64,000 nucleotides of DNA from Sipunculus nudus (taxonomy: Eukaryota; Annelida; Sipuncula; Golfingiida; Sipunculidae): assembly GCA_026874595.1 (NCBI GenBank), contig CM049309.1, forward strand, positions 74,010,426 to 74,074,425. The letters are read 5' to 3'. Under the pieces are notes generated by a model that had not been told where the DNA came from, made no database searches, and was given only the letters and a program-made list of their open reading frames with translations. Below are positions 1 to 13,699 of this stretch, in pieces; within the stretch, counting starts at the first letter, position 1, and every line of letters starts with the position of its first letter. The position numbers and the translations under genes are program-made.

Positions 1-285
1 TTAACACTATGCATTAAAAAAAATTATTTTGATTTTCAATAGAAATTACCAATTTTGAGCTCCAGCCGCTCGGACATTTCTTTAAAGAAGATAAAATAAT
101 AAAATTTTGATAATTTAGTGCTTTTACCTGTTTACCAAAATAATTCTGTTATTATCATGCTTTTCCCTGATCATATGACATTTTTTATCGAAATATACAA
201 AGAAAGGGAAGGAACAAAAATCGCCCGCACGCACTGATTTCTGGAAAATAGTGCATAAGAACCAAACTTGTTTTTGGCGTAATAG
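1..285 (+). repeat. Dispersed repeat, copy 1
   Basis: From about 30 the sequence is similar along its whole length to 12262-12515: both share a CCGCTC...CATTTCTTT block, an ATAAAAT tract, a CAGTTATTATCATG-type block, CCTGATAA/CCTGATCA, and an end with CCGCAC...CTG.AAAA. Diverged, no clear terminal structure. Confidence 0.55.
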
Positions 286-2869
286 ATGTTAATATAGATA
301 TGGATATAAGCAGGACCGCGCTGGGCCGTCTGGAGGATGTAAACTATCATGCTAATCCGATAGTATTAACACGACGCTGATATCGGTGGCCCGATGGTAC
401 TGATTTTTTGCCTTTTCACTCATATTCAAAGAGGCCTATTTGCATTACGCTCTTTACACAGCGCTTTACATATAGGCCTACTACCTATATCGTAAGCGCT
501 GTTTGTTTTGACCTCGTATCCTGAGCCGCTACACTAGAGGGGTGCACTCTATTTTGGTCCAATCAGATGAGACCCTGTGCTGGAAGACATGACCTCTAAG
601 ATTGGCTTATATGGTCACATGATTAATAAATAGAAAATATAAATGCTGTTGGCAATTTTTTAGGGTTTGAAGAGGCCACTGTGGCTGCCAGACAACGACA
701 CACCACCTGGTGTCTAAGTATATCATAAACGGTCACACCAGGCAGCGGGAAAATCAGTAGCTTCTTTAGAAGCGCAAGATTTCCGCTGCTTCGGGAGCGT
801 AAATTTGCATCATCATTCACTTATACCGTTAATCAAAACTCTCGTAAGCGTGGTTTAAGTTTTGCTGAAGAACAAATTTGTATATATAATTTTTTCATTG
901 TGTATTACATATCAAGGATGTAATAGTGTCTGCAGATAAATAATCGGTTTCGTGCCCAGGAATTAATACTCTGTAGGAACGAACTACCATGACACAAGAT
1001 GCTTATTCTATCACACATAGTATTTATACTGTGGCATGTCGCAAGACCCATTGATGTAATCGTACACAAGAATAAAACAAAACTATAAAACAGTTTCGGT
1101 ATTTTATCTTCTGATATCCAGGATTCCGTTCGAATGTACAAAAGATGGCGGCATATCAACGCTTTTGAAATGATTCCGAGGAATGTATCAATCAGGTTTT
1201 TGTAGGGGCAAAGAAAGTACACAAAGGCTTATATCACTGAATGTCGGAATATTGCAAGGATCGTAATATAGGTTTGTTTATTTCTGTTGACTGACTGTTT
1301 CTTCTAAGAGTGAGCAAGCTGCTACATACCTTTATTCACAGATCTTGTTTGCTGAGAAAAAGTGAGGGAGGCAATCCGAAGGAGTACCGACGGAAGCCAT
1401 CCCACCCCCACCCCCACCCCTCCCCCAACATAAGGACAGCCGGTGCCGTGACCAACAGGAAAAAATTCTCCTCCAAGGATTCATATTTATTTTCACACCA
1501 ACAACATATATTATGAAATATAAATTTTTAGTATACGAAAACAAAGTTTGCTTATTTTCAGCAGTCAATTCTTTATAATTTACATTTTATTTAAACGTTC
1601 GAAACGTGGGCTAACACTGACACATGCATCATCCTAAATCGTTTCAATAACAGATGCCTTATTGAAAATTTGTCGAAGTAAACCTGATTGACAGAAATAT
1701 CATACACTTTGATGTATCTTGTAATGCATTAAAAATACAGGGACAAAAGGTACATGAGCCTTAAATCATAAGACATAGTGCTGAGTGAAAAAGGACATAG
1801 TATTATAATATTAATAAGTATAAAGATAAAAGAAACCAGGTCATATTAATATTGTGATGTGTCTACGCGTTATACAATCAAAGGTAATTTGTCCCCACGA
1901 GTAAAAACGTAAGGGGGACATGTCCTGTTCGTCACTGAAACCAAGGCCCAGCCTTTGATCTACGAGTAAATGAGTGAATTGTAAAGAGGTGGGGAAAACG
2001 ACAAGTAGTACATCAGCCAGTGGGATCACCAGTACCAAACAGGGGACAATTGCTATCAATGTTTTTTTGCGAAATGTGTATGTATGCACATAATAAAAAT
2101 GTCTGATAGCAGTGTGAAAGTGGAAGCTTTCTGTAAAATCGCAGCCTGTTTTGAAATGTACTTGCACGTGCTGATATATATATATTTATGATTTATATTT
2201 ACCTTCTTATATTTTGCCTATTTTAAAAACAAATTTTGTGTCACATGATTGCTGACATTTATAACTTTTATTTGGTGTGTTATTAATGGATATATAGCTT
2301 TATAAATTCCAAAGATATGAATACTTTTCCTCACCGAATCCCGTAATAATTTGCATATTTTAGCTAATTTATAAAAAAAAATCAGACCAGCCGAGAGGTT
2401 CGACAAGACTAGCTGTGATGATATTAATGAAGTTTTTTAGTTGGAGAAACATATCTGGTATCCAACTTATATTTGCGGTTAAGGGCGTGGTCGCAAAAAG
2501 GCGTTGTCCTCCCTCCCACTATGTCCGCGGGTACATGTTCTATTACGATCAAACCCTCAGCAGGAACATTCACGCCTGAACGATGTCTTCTGAGCAATTT
2601 TTGTCGCATCCAGCGCCCTTATCGCACCCTCATTGGCTAATCCTCCCAGTTATTCCATGCTGTGGCTATCGAGGCTGTCATTTTCCACACAGACTAAAAC
2701 CCGGATGTCTCAAGCCGGGTGTCACTTATGCAAGAACGGGTACCCCGCTCGTTGTTTAAATGTTTGTTTTAATTAACGTATCTCGTTGATAATAGGAAAG
2801 AGGGACAAGTAAAGATTTAAGCAGTATATTTGTATTTGTAAGTTTGTTGTACTGGTGGGTAAATAACAA
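286..2869. other. Non-coding DNA, no gene recognised
   Basis: No open frame with recognisable content. A moderately GC-rich patch at 2460-2760 contains ATTGGCTAAT (a CCAAT box in reverse) and a short ACCCGG/CCGGGT hairpin, but no gene follows that I can support. Confidence 0.4.
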
Positions 2870-2979
2870 TTGATATACAAACTAGGCCGCCGTACCTGCA
2901 CTTTTTGGCAAAATTTGCTTACATGCACAAAACATAAAGAACAAAATTTTCAGTCTGAGAGGGTTATGTTGAGTGAGGG

Positions 2980-3300
2980 AGTAAGAAAGTATATATTAAT
3001 CATAAATGATACGTTATTGAAAAGAGTATGTTACAAGCTATTATGCAAGATCACATTTGGCTGGATGTACATTTGGCATATAAAGTTTTATGAAGTTTAT
3101 AATCACTCTTTTTGTCATTTTTCTCAGTTGCGAGGGAAACTATAGGACTGTGTTACTTAAGCAGCATACCGCCAATCGGCATAAATAGTATGTCATACTG
3201 AAGCGTATGTTTTAAACTATTATTTGAGACCAAATTTGATTGCATGCATTTAGCACATTAAGTAGTACGAGGCTTATAATCACTCTGTGGTCTGTTTCAT
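2980..3300 (+). repeat. Diverged two-copy tandem repeat
   Basis: 3023-3110 and about 3205-3285 align: TATGTT..AA.CTATTAT, then a TTTG.CTGGATG / TTTGATTGCATG block, then TTTGGCA/TTTAGCA, ending in GCTTATAATCACTCT / GTTTATAATCACTCT. About 180 bp apart. Confidence 0.45.
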
Positions 3301-4309
3301 TGAAAAAAATATATATATATATATACGTCATCCGACGTAAAACATTCATTTATTCACTTAAAGCTCCCATTTTCAAACTGCTATCAGGCATTTTTATTAC
3401 CTACACATGTATACCTTTCAAGCACACATGGTGAAATTTTTTGTCACCAAAATACTACCAATGAGCCAATTTCTGTGGTCTGGCTGAAGTACGAAAACAA
3501 GCATCAAAGTCCACAGGAAAATCTGCTCGGTATGTGAGAGAGACGATTCACTTTCGGATCATGGATAGTCTGTACGTGAACTGGGTGCCGCGGGGTGCCC
3601 TCTTAAAACGAAGTACCAATTGATCGTGGCTGGAACACGGGCGGATCATAGACATGATTATAACAGAGAAGGTCTGTCATGGAAACTACAGGAAAACCGT
3701 CTGCATTAGTCCACGTGACTGAATTATTGAAATCGGGAAACGCGAACTTGAGGCAAAGCCCTCTGAAAATATAGTAAATTGTATAGTAATGTAAATAATG
3801 TTTCTTGGCCCCGTGCGCATGTTATGAATATTTGTATCAGACTCTGTGTTGAAAGACAAAATGAAAGGACATTTCAAATTTTACTACAGTGCCCTGAGTA
3901 CATATTTAATTGTATCCTGTCCTCTACCTATGGTCAGATTATGCAACTAGTTTCATATTTACAGCCGCTACAATCACTGTAGGTCATACTCTATACTACC
4001 ATGCAAGCCTTTTCTTAGATTCCGGAAACATTATTAACTTCCATTTATAATACTTCCATTGATAATGAAATATGCATGAGTTTTGTTTATAAACGTATGA
4101 CATTACTTCCCTCTAACCAAGGAGGTTGTGTTCACACTCGTGTCTGTTTGGTTGGTTTGTCTGTCTTTGGGCAAGCTAACGCAAAAGAAGGTGTGCTCTA
4201 CAGATTTCAGGTCTATTATACTTATGTTATACTGCTTTGCAAAGATCACCCTGTCTAATTATAGATAAATTATCTAATTATTATTTAAAATACCAACTAT
4301 GTTGCCTTT
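3301..4309. other. Non-coding DNA, nothing recognised
   Basis: Short (TA)n at 3307-3324. No coding signature, RNA gene or transposon ends that I can support. Confidence 0.4.
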
Positions 4310-4429
4310 GTGGTGGACTCGGAGAAAATGACCGACCTTGGACAGGCAACTACAACCCACTCTAATATAGCCACACTGGGAATCGAACCCGGATCACCAG
4401 CGGAGAGAGCGGGCGATTTACCACTCGAC
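4310..4429 (-). mobile_element. tRNA-derived SINE fragment, copy 1
   Basis: On the minus strand it reads GTCGAGTGGTAAATCGCCCG (A-box region), a spacer, CCGGGTTCGATTCCC (Pol III B box), then a core with GAGTGGGTTGTAGTTGCC and TTTTCTCCGAG. The B-box/core arrangement recurs at 11455, 61370 and 63208. Truncated; no poly(A) tail or clear target duplication. Confidence 0.65.
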
Positions 4430-5540
4430 TTCCTTTTTAATAGCAATTATGTATTTATAAAGGGGCCTTTATGCCGATTCTATTCTATATGGGAACTCAT
4501 GCATATTGCACATATTTTTTCCTGTTCTGATTGATAATTGTATTCCATGTATTCTTTGTGTTTGATTGATAATGTCTTTAATGATCACTTGTTCCTGCAC
4601 ATTAATTCTTGGTAATTATTCAATTTAAAAAAGTTGAGATCCTTGTCCGTTTTTGTTTGAAGGGCGTGATAGTTATAATGGTCATCCAAACTACAAAATA
4701 TGGCTTGCTCCACTTACTGTGAACACCTGTGTATATTTTTTTTATCAGTGAAAGGATATTTTGGAACATGTATGTTGCAAAGGGTAGATTTACCTTTCAC
4801 ATTATTTGGAAAACCGAATTATTTTAAAATCAGAGGAATTATTTTAGATTTCACAACCCTACTGTAACGCTCAAAGTCACTGGTCAAATGTTATAACAGC
4901 TTCGGTTGACAGCTGCTGATTGGATACATGATGTCCTATAAATACTCTTAAAACTATGACCAACTAAAACAAAGATGGCTACTCATGAAAGACACATCTG
5001 ATCTGTCAGTTCATGCATGGAATAGACACCAACAAGTAGTTAAACTTAAAGAAAATCATATCCATAAATAGGTGTTCACAGTTGGTGGAACACACTAAAG
5101 TTTCATAATTATTTAATAAAATGCTGGTATCTGTACATCGGCAGATCGGTCAGCGCCATCTCCAAACCTGATTTCCTGAAACTGGGGGTCGGTAAATGGG
5201 TGACTTTTGATCTTATGATGGGCGGCCTTTAGCCTATCTCAGATATTGGTACGAAGCCTTCCGATGGCACGCGAGGTGGGAACACAAATTGTCGTAAATA
5301 TCTGACTGAGCTTGAAAGCTATACAACAACACAACATTTAATGTACTTTTCAATTAGAAATTAATTATACCATAATAGAATATATGCCCATATGTACATA
5401 TAGAAGCAAACACAATGGCCAGCCAAATCGAACATTGGATATATTGATATATTAACTAGCATCCTTAGCAGAAAAATAACACTGAACCATAGCCGATTTT
5501 ACATTCAACGCTTAGTCTTCGATACGTTTGTTATACGATG
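4430..5540. other. Non-coding DNA, nothing recognised
   Basis: AT-rich, no recognisable gene or repeat structure. Confidence 0.4.
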
Positions 5541-5542
5541 AA

Positions 5543-6006
5543 ATCGCGTACGTAACGCTTTTGAAGCGTTATATGTACATGGTATTTTCATGGGTTGTAA
5601 TGTAGACTCAAAAGTTAGAACATGTGCCACCCAACGTTTCTTTTATGATCTGTCTGCGTTACGCTCAGAAATGTTGGAACATGCTGTCACTTATACGTAT
5701 GCGTTACACCCGATGAAAACGCAGCGTGTACACATAACGCTACGTCGGCATTACGCGCACGTTTTCATCGTATTACAAACGTAAGGGCTTTAAACGTTAA
5801 TCGTAAAGTGTTTCCACGTTTCTTTCTCCGCAACATTAAATATGGCTGCAGACGAAACGCAAAATATATAATCATTAACTTTTTTTCTGCGAAACATCGG
5901 CGTTACGTTAAAAATATAAGGGAGTTTCTATTATTACTGCTTTTGAAAACGAAGCGTAATATCGTGTACACACATGTATACGCTTCGTCGACGTAACGTA
6001 TGCGAT
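5543..6006. mobile_element. MITE-like element rich in TAACGC/GCGTTA
   Basis: Left end ATCGCGTACGTAACGC (5543-5558) is inverted at the right end (5991-6006, reading ATCGCATACGTTACGT on the minus strand), 13 of 16 identical. Between them ACGTAACGC-like words and their reverse complements recur, unlike the flanks. No transposase remains; superfamily not assigned. Confidence 0.45.
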
Positions 6007-7570
6007 ATCCTCCTAACGCATAAGTAGTGTTGTATAAACACCAGGCTAAATACGTTAAAAAAACAAGTTCATAAATGAATTAACCATTATCATCTGTTTG
6101 TATTTCGGTGCCCCGGCCATATATTGCATGTGGGTTCTGATTAGATACCATAGATAAACTAATACATTTGTGTGCTTATCTGAGGGATCCAGATAATTCT
6201 GTATACGCCTACGTTCCCAACATACATAAACAGCCAATTTAAACAGTTTTAGGGTCAGGTGGTTGGTCCGTGGACAGCGCGGGTGCCCTCTAGGAAACCG
6301 ACAAAGGTTTGGAACCAATGCGACCAAAATGATAAATATATCCTTCTACTCATGTCTTTTTCATAGGCCTTGGGGAAGTATTTACCCTCTGTAGTCCGTC
6401 TTTCTGCTCACACTGCAGAATCGGACTCACAAGAACACGACTCTACTGGCTAGGGTTTGTGGGCTTTGGAATATACGGGCCCACAATGCACCAGGGCTTC
6501 TACATACACATATGGCGTATAAGTACAGATGTAGTGAAGAGGGTAATGTAGTCCGTTCAAATACGTTTGGATAAGAATTGTTTCAAGGCAAAATATATAA
6601 ACACGGGTGTTTTGTGATAAGAACTTCACGGAATAAGTATATTATTTTGTAAGCATGTACATATGAATAGTAAACAGGCGTTTCCTTAAAATGTAAAATA
6701 TTGTAAAATATACAGTTGGGACAAGTAGTGCTGGCCGTCCCACATTGTGAAACAGGAAGAGGATCGTTTTCAGTTAAAACGACCTCTGGCGGAAGGGTAC
6801 CCTCTGCTCTGTAGTCCGTCCCATCAGAGGGAGCCTGTCGGTCTTTGGTGATAATTTGGAAATGCTAATATTTCTGTTTATTATGTTACAATGGCAGAGC
6901 ATCACAGGAAATGAGAATAAAATATTTGATTCAGACAAATTAAATGGATGTTTTGCAAAAATTTCTCGATGTTACGACGTGAAGAGACAACCTAGGATGG
7001 AGCCTTTTAGTTGTTATCTATTTTATCATATCTATGGTACCAAGTAATATCCTCATCCATTCATCAACTGTATCAGAGAGTGTCCTTGACCCTGTCACTT
7101 CAGTCACCATGCCGTCACAAAAATCGTATGCTATGGTGCTGGTCTCCTTGATATCCCGTAGTGCCTCGTGGAGTTGCTGACACGTAATTTTTCAAAAATA
7201 ATATCGATCAAAACCCGATGGGCGCCTTTCGGTGGGACGGCCTATAGTTCGCCAAGGTATTGTTGTTGATGAGTGGGAAGGGAGTCATACATTGATCTCA
7301 GCTTAGGGCAGAGACATAGAAAGTACATGCGAGAACTGAGCTGTATACACTGTACCATAGACGTGCGAAAGTCCCTACAAACACTACACGTGAGGTGACT
7401 ACGCCATTCATGTTTAGCTGATACTTGTCTGGGCCATATACATAACGTGATGTACATTAAAACATGGTGTGAGGCTTGAGAGTGCGCTGTTCCATGAACC
7501 ACTGTACCAGAACCGCGTGTATAGTGTAACTTATTAAACCTCCGTAGAAAGGCCAATATAATACCTTTTC
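6007..7570. other. Non-coding DNA with a repeated short word
   Basis: The phrase TGTAGTCCGTC recurs near 6388, 6548 and 6805, twice after CCCTCTG, which suggests a diverged local duplication. No gene recognised. Confidence 0.35.
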
Positions 7571-7745
7571 CGCCGGGCTCATTAGTTGGTTTGTTTGTCT
7601 GTTAGCAAATTTATACAAAAAGTTATAAATAGATTTTGATGAAATTTTGTGGAGGGTTAGGGTAATACCTAATCAATTAAATTTTGGAGGTTATTCGGAT
7701 TAAAATAATTTATCTTTAATTATAATGATTTAATACCATTGTAAC
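7570..7745 (+). repeat. Interspersed repeat (TTTGTTTGTCTGTTAGCA type)
   Basis: Contains GGTTTGTTTGTCTGTTAGCA followed by an AAAAAGTTATAAATAGATTT-type block and TGATGAAATTTTGTGG. This word order is familiar from high-copy repeats of marine invertebrates; related wording occurs near 44240 and 44530. Boundaries approximate. Confidence 0.45.
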
Positions 7746-8390
7746 ACAGTGCGATTTCTTTGTCCCCGGGTGATGTCGGCCAATCATAGGTATAAGGGTA
7801 GACGTTTTACTGTGACTTACTTTGTAAACCCGTGTAACTCAGGCTTGAACTCAGTGTGTACAACACATTTTAAAACGTCCGAATAGAAAATTCCGGTTTA
7901 GATATATGGGCTCCGACTACACAATCATGTGAGCATGTACAGTTTGATACATGATATATGATTCTACAGTTCAAGCAAATACTAACACTTATGGTGAAAT
8001 ATGTCAGGCGATGTCAGATATTCGAGAAAAATAAAAATAAAAAATCATGAAAAATAAGCAGGCAGAAACCGTTGCGTCCATGTTACAGTCATTAGGGATA
8101 TAGACATACAAATATGCACACAGGAAATGAAGTAGATTGAAAGAGACGTAAACATTTCTAGGCATCTGTAAGGGAAAGTTTCCATTAACGAGCCTGCATG
8201 GACAGTGTGAGTAATATGCGTATGATGTGTTCGGGTCCAAAGAACCACCATCGTTGGTTTTGTTAAGTGAAATCAAATACAAACCAACGATGCTAACTCC
8301 GGCAAAAATGTTAACTTTAAAGATAATAAAAGCTCATTATGTTTTATCATCTGAGGTATAAAAAATTGATATATTCCGTGTCGATATAAC

Positions 8391-8938
8391 TTCTTTCTGA
8401 ACAAGTCTCTCGCTATTTTCTGAACGGTCTCTCGCTAATTTCTGAACGGTCTCTCACTACTCTCTGTACGGTCTGTCCATGCTTTCTGAACTTTCCCTCG
8501 CTATTTTCGGACCGGATACTCACTACATCCTAAACGCTCTCTCACTACATTTTTCTGAATTGTCTCCCGCTGCTTCCTGAACGGTTTTCACTACATTCTG
8601 AACTTTCTCTCACTACTTTCTGAACAGTATCTGGGTACTTTCTGAACTGTCTTTCGCTACTTTATGAACTGTCTCCTACTACTTTCTGAACGGTCTCTCA
8701 CTTCTCTCTTAACGGTCTCCCACTACTTTCTGAACGTTTTCACAGTACTTTTTGAACAGTCTCTGACTACTTTCTGAACGGTCTCTGGGTACTTTCTGAA
8801 CTGTCTCTCATTATTTATGAACAGTCTTTTGCTACTTTCTTAAAGTCTCTGACTTCTCTCTGAACGGACTTTCACTACTTTCCGAACAGTCCCTGACTAC
8901 TTTCTAGATTATCTTTAATTACTTTCTGAACGCTATCT
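8391..8938 (+). repeat. Minisatellite, unit about 22 bp
   Basis: About 25 imperfect copies of TTTCTGAACGGTCTCTCACTAC. Units vary by substitutions and small indels (CTGAACAGTCTCTGACTAC, CTGAACTTTCTCTCACTAC). No open frame runs across it. Flanks are unrelated. Confidence 0.85.
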
Positions 8939-10126
8939 CAAGGAAGAGATCCAGGGGCCTTTATAAAGCAAGATGAAGCCTCAACAAGAGCATTGACAGA
9001 TAACCCTGCTGGCGCCCCTCACATGCATATATATGCAATGTGCGGACTACTAACTTCATGTGCAAGAGCTTAATGGTTTTTCCCGGACATTTTCGGACAA
9101 CATGCAGTTGCCTGTGCTATGTAATATGTATATATGACATTCACTCTCGAAAAAGATCTGCCATACAGAACACAAATTCATGGATTTCAACAATATTATA
9201 TACCTTTATATTCAATGATCTCTCCTTGAAAAAGTCAGTAGCTGAAGAGGATCAAGCAGGGATGAATTCTAGGGATGAAGGTAGCAGGAGGCTCAACATC
9301 CCGGTATGTACGGATTAAGAAGTGATCCGCTAATGCTATTAGACATAACTTGTAAGGAAGAAAACGCCATCTGACGCAAAACCCGTTGTTGTTTATGTTG
9401 TTATGAGTATATTTTTTCCCCATTTTATTTTTGTAAAAAGGGATGGGGACAGGGGCGCTCATATGTAGGCCTGATCTTGAAACATGCAACTGATTGTGTT
9501 TTTTCTGAGACCGATCTTGAAGGTAACAGTTCACCATGCGTGGCGAAAGGACTAATCGTAAAATATTTAATGTGACATCTTGAATCATGTAGCCACATAG
9601 CCCATAGGAATGAACTCCTAAATTGCTTTTTTTCAGTGACTGACGCAATGTCATAGATTGCACCTGCAGTTAACTGTGATTATAACACTCCATACACAAC
9701 TGTGAGATTTTACATAAATCCACTGATTAATGTTCAGTACATCTATGTGTATTGTATATTTGACCACAAGAAAACATTAGGGGGCCTACTGTTCTCTTCT
9801 CAGTCCTATTTTGCACCAAGAAAGTTAAAATATGAACAAAATAGTACACAGGCCTAAAGCCTTATACAGGACTGCCACCAAATGCAAGATGTCTACCGGG
9901 GCTGTTAATGCTTTAATTCTCTCTGGACAAATACTATCAGTTGTTGATGTTACAGGTGCTTCATGCATGCTTTCCAGAATGTTTTTATTACAGATTACAG
10001 GCCTTTCGACATACAACATGATGTTGACATAGTTTAATAAAACCAAAGGAAATATTTTTATTCAATTTCCTTTCTGAGAGTAACAGATCATATCATGCTA
10101 TAAACCCAGTTAGCCCTTTGGTGGGC
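8939..10126. other. Non-coding DNA, nothing recognised
   Basis: Several open frames (9235-9663 minus is the longest) lack any recognisable motif and have AT-driven composition. No structure seen. Confidence 0.4.
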
Positions 10127-10165
10127 CGGCGACGCAACAGAAACCTGAAACCTGTTGCGTCGCCG
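10127..10165. repeat. Perfect 14-bp hairpin
   Basis: CGGCGACGCAACAG (10127-10140), 11-nt loop AAACCTGAAAC, CTGTTGCGTCGCCG (10152-10165). GC-rich island in AT-rich surroundings; GTCGGCGG follows and could extend the structure imperfectly. Confidence 0.8.
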
Positions 10166-11454
10166 TCGGCGGCTAGTAGCCACAAGGTTGCATTTGGAAA
10201 CATGTTCTTTACATATGTGCATGGTGCTGGGATAAATTCAGATTTTTATTTCCAAGTTAAATCTTTTCAGGAATTGTCATTATATGATCCATTGCATTAG
10301 GCAAAAATAACAATTCATTTCAAATTATTTTATTATTTAAACTGCGTAGATCCATTCGATCATCAAAAGTCGTTTACGAATGGTGTATTTTTAGGATAAT
10401 TCGTCAATTTGTCTTCGTAATAACACTTATACTCTCACACCTACACCTACTGTTTACATCAGCTCGCAGAGGTTAAGAACGTGACCTTAATACCGCAGGC
10501 TGCAGTTGATACTGTTATATATGCTGCATGTGAACAAATAACACATATATCACAGTAAATGCAAGCGTCTACAATTTGTACTCTATATGATGCACATTAC
10601 ACACTTATGATGCACATTAATGTCCATACGTGATAAATTCTAAACAGACGTACATCATTTAATGGTACACGTCTCTTCAGAAACACAGCACTAGACGTCT
10701 AGAGCCCCCTTGGGCAGATTTGGAATTTGGCACCAACGATCAAGTTACAGACTGGAAACAGTGGCACTAACCATGTAGGCCATGATGAGACTATGAGTAA
10801 AGTTCCTCCTAAATTCATCACATTGAGTAGTCTATAAGCCTCTCAGATGAGAAGTTTATGGGCAAAGAAAGTATGAGTAGGAATATCTACTCAGGTTGAT
10901 GACTTTAAACTTCTCACGTATTTTCAGATGCACAGACAAACAAACAACAAACAGACTGAGAGACGACAAGGAAATAGGTGAAAACATGAACCGAGTCTGA
11001 GTGTACATTCACAAGCATAACTTTGAAGCCGTTAAGTATGTCAGTGTGGTCAAATGCCGATACGGGACAAACGTTATGTAGTGTAGCTTCTAAATAATGG
11101 GACTTTTAAACACTAATCACTTGATGTTTACAAACCATTAGACAGAAGCTTGCGTTACCAGGCATGATTGTGTCAGACATCTCTACATAAGCTAAAAGCC
11201 ATGGAATAACGAGAGTGACGTACCGATATAGCCGAGAGATACAATATATCAAAGAAAGTCCACGGGTGATGTTACCCGCGGGCCGTGACTAAGCCCGCTG
11301 TCCGTGAGGGACGAGGGGTTAGACTATACTTGTATTTAAATCTACGTTCGCAACGCAGGGGTCAAGTCATATCACTTGCCCTGCCTTTGCAAAGACCTCC
11401 TCTGTCGTAAAGGCTGACTGACTGAAAGTGAAGTCGGCGCTCAAGCCAGTCACA
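10166..11454. other. Non-coding DNA, nothing recognised
   Basis: Duplicated short phrase TGATGCACATTA near 10589 and 10608; otherwise no gene, RNA or transposon end recognised. Confidence 0.4.
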
Positions 11455-11592
11455 GGTCTCCGGAAAATCCGGAGAGAACCACCCATCTAATCATTAGAGA
11501 ACCACCGATCTTGGACGGGCCACTATACAACCCATTCTCATGGCAGCACCTTGGATCGAACCCGGGTCGCCAGTGGAGAAAGCCGGCCGTTT
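11455..11592 (-). mobile_element. tRNA-derived SINE fragment, copy 2
   Basis: Minus strand reads CACTGGCGACCCGGGTTCGA (B box), then a core ending in TTCTCTCCGGATTTTCCGGA, a short inverted repeat. Same family as 4310-4429; the A-box region is cut off near 11592. Confidence 0.65.
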
Positions 11593-11989
11593 TGAAATTG
11601 TTGCTGATATGCTATTACTATCATAATTTATGAACTTTATCGGTCTATGATAAATATGAATATTGCCTACGTTATAAAATATGTCAATAAAATTCAAGTA
11701 CACCTGATTCTTGGTATATCTATTTTAGTGATGCATTTGCAAATAAAGGATTTTTATCCCATTTGCGTTTTGAAATATTTTATCGCAATTGCCTTTGCAT
11801 TATCCGAGATATTTACATTTGCATTTTAGTGTTATTTGAATGGTATTTATGCCGAACTAAAGTTCATTTAAGCTGTTATAACTTTAACAGTTTTATGTAA
11901 ACTACAGAAATGTGTCATTCGACGCACTTAGAACAGCGGACACCAAGTAAGTAAACCGTATTACGTATCCATGATCACGTGGGCTAAGG

Positions 11990-12222
<233 letters not shown>

Positions 12223-12261
12223 GCACCGCGTGCATCAATTCTGACCCCCTCCCCCTCCGCG

Positions 12262-12515
12262 AATAAAACATTTTCCTTAATTTTCATTAGCAATTTACCG
12301 ATCTGCCGCTCCATCATTTCTTTCAATGAAATAAAATTCAAATAATATTTCTTTTTTTTTATGGTGCGTTTGTACCCGTTTCGCAAATAATTCAGTTATT
12401 ATCATGTTTTCTCCTGATAAGATGAAAGTTTTATCGTAAAAAAATGCAATGAAAAGTCAAATAAATAGTCCCCTCCCGCACTGCGTGTCTGAAAAAATGC
12501 CCATGCAAGTAACCA
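12262..12515 (+). repeat. Dispersed repeat, copy 2
   Basis: Same family as 1-285, with shared order of words (GCCGCTCCATCATTTCTTT; CAGTTATTATCATG; CTCCTGATAAGATGA; CTCCCGCACTGCGTG). It directly follows the CT microsatellite. Confidence 0.55.
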
Positions 12516-12600
12516 ACCTTTATTCTTTTACCTTATCGCATTAAATTATGTAAGAATAAAATGTCACATCATATTTGGTTGAATACGTTTCAAATGGACC

Positions 12601-12603
<3 letters not shown>

Positions 12604-12647
<44 letters not shown>

Positions 12648-12679
12648 AAATGCCATCATCGAGAAGAGTATATAAGGCG

Positions 12680-12731
<52 letters not shown>
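12604..12731. repeat. Two (TA)n microsatellites
   Basis: (TA)n at 12604-12645 and 12680-12731, separated by about 35 bp of unique sequence. Confidence 0.95.
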
Positions 12732-12733
<2 letters not shown>

Positions 12734-13519
12734 ATGCGCGTGTGTTTTATATACGCGTGCCTGTATATACATTTATATATGGGTGTCTGTATTATAGTTA
12801 TTATTTGTACCGCATATTTATGTTATGCATGCATGTTATGCATATATACATGCATGCATGGAATGATAGTTATACAGGTAGAGCACATGTATATAAAATT
12901 CCTCGCGCTACATGAAACACTACAAGCCCGTGACTTTTGACACTTAATTTCACAACACAGCTGCACACTCGCTCACCCCGTGCCTGCTGAGGTTGACTGT
13001 CATCACCTTTTTATTCATCCCGTTGAAAATATATCTATTTATAGACATATCATAAGCAGGTCATGTACTTCCAACCTGCATGGGTAATTTAAAGATGTAG
13101 ATGCTTTCTGTAATAATTCGCGCACGCGCTTTGTGTTTTTTTTTTTATTATACTGGGAATTTTGTCAATTATCCTTATAGGTGATGTTATAACAGGTATC
13201 GCGTCATACACTTCCATGCACTTTCTCCGCTCGCACTGTGAGTCCTGTGACGTATGCACGTCGTTTACAAAAAAAAAAAAAACACTGACTCATAATTGTA
13301 TCACGCATGTATCTGTGTCAGGGAAAGTTGTTTACTTCCTTTGTTGATATTTGGTTTATGTATGAGCGGGTGGGAAAATGAAAGGGAGATTATAACGCAT
13401 TATGATATTATTATATACATATACGCAAGTCATACATGCATGCGCTTATGCGCATAAGTATGAACTATATATAGTACATGCATAATTTCGGGTAACAAGT
13501 AAAACTGAACTTATATTCG

Positions 13520-13520
13520 G

Positions 13521-13579
<59 letters not shown>
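13520..13579. repeat. (TA)n(CA)n microsatellite
   Basis: Contiguous TA run followed by CA run, ending at 13579. Confidence 0.95.
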
Positions 13580-13580
<1 letters not shown>

Positions 13581-13699
13581 AATGCGGAAACCTGTGTCTC
13601 ACGAAACACTATATACGGATGATTACATAAAACTCATGGGTTGTTTCCATATAGGGAATTTTCTGGTATCATATATATGTGAATATATATGTACATACG

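Noticed and set aside
4380-4390. tRNA gene candidate (B box GGGTTCGATTC on the minus strand)
   Set aside because: No cloverleaf or acceptor stem pairs, and the same B-box context recurs in four repeats with a shared non-tRNA core, so it is a SINE.
9235-9663. 142-codon minus-strand frame
   Set aside because: No recognisable motif, no splice or promoter support, and composition like surrounding non-coding DNA.
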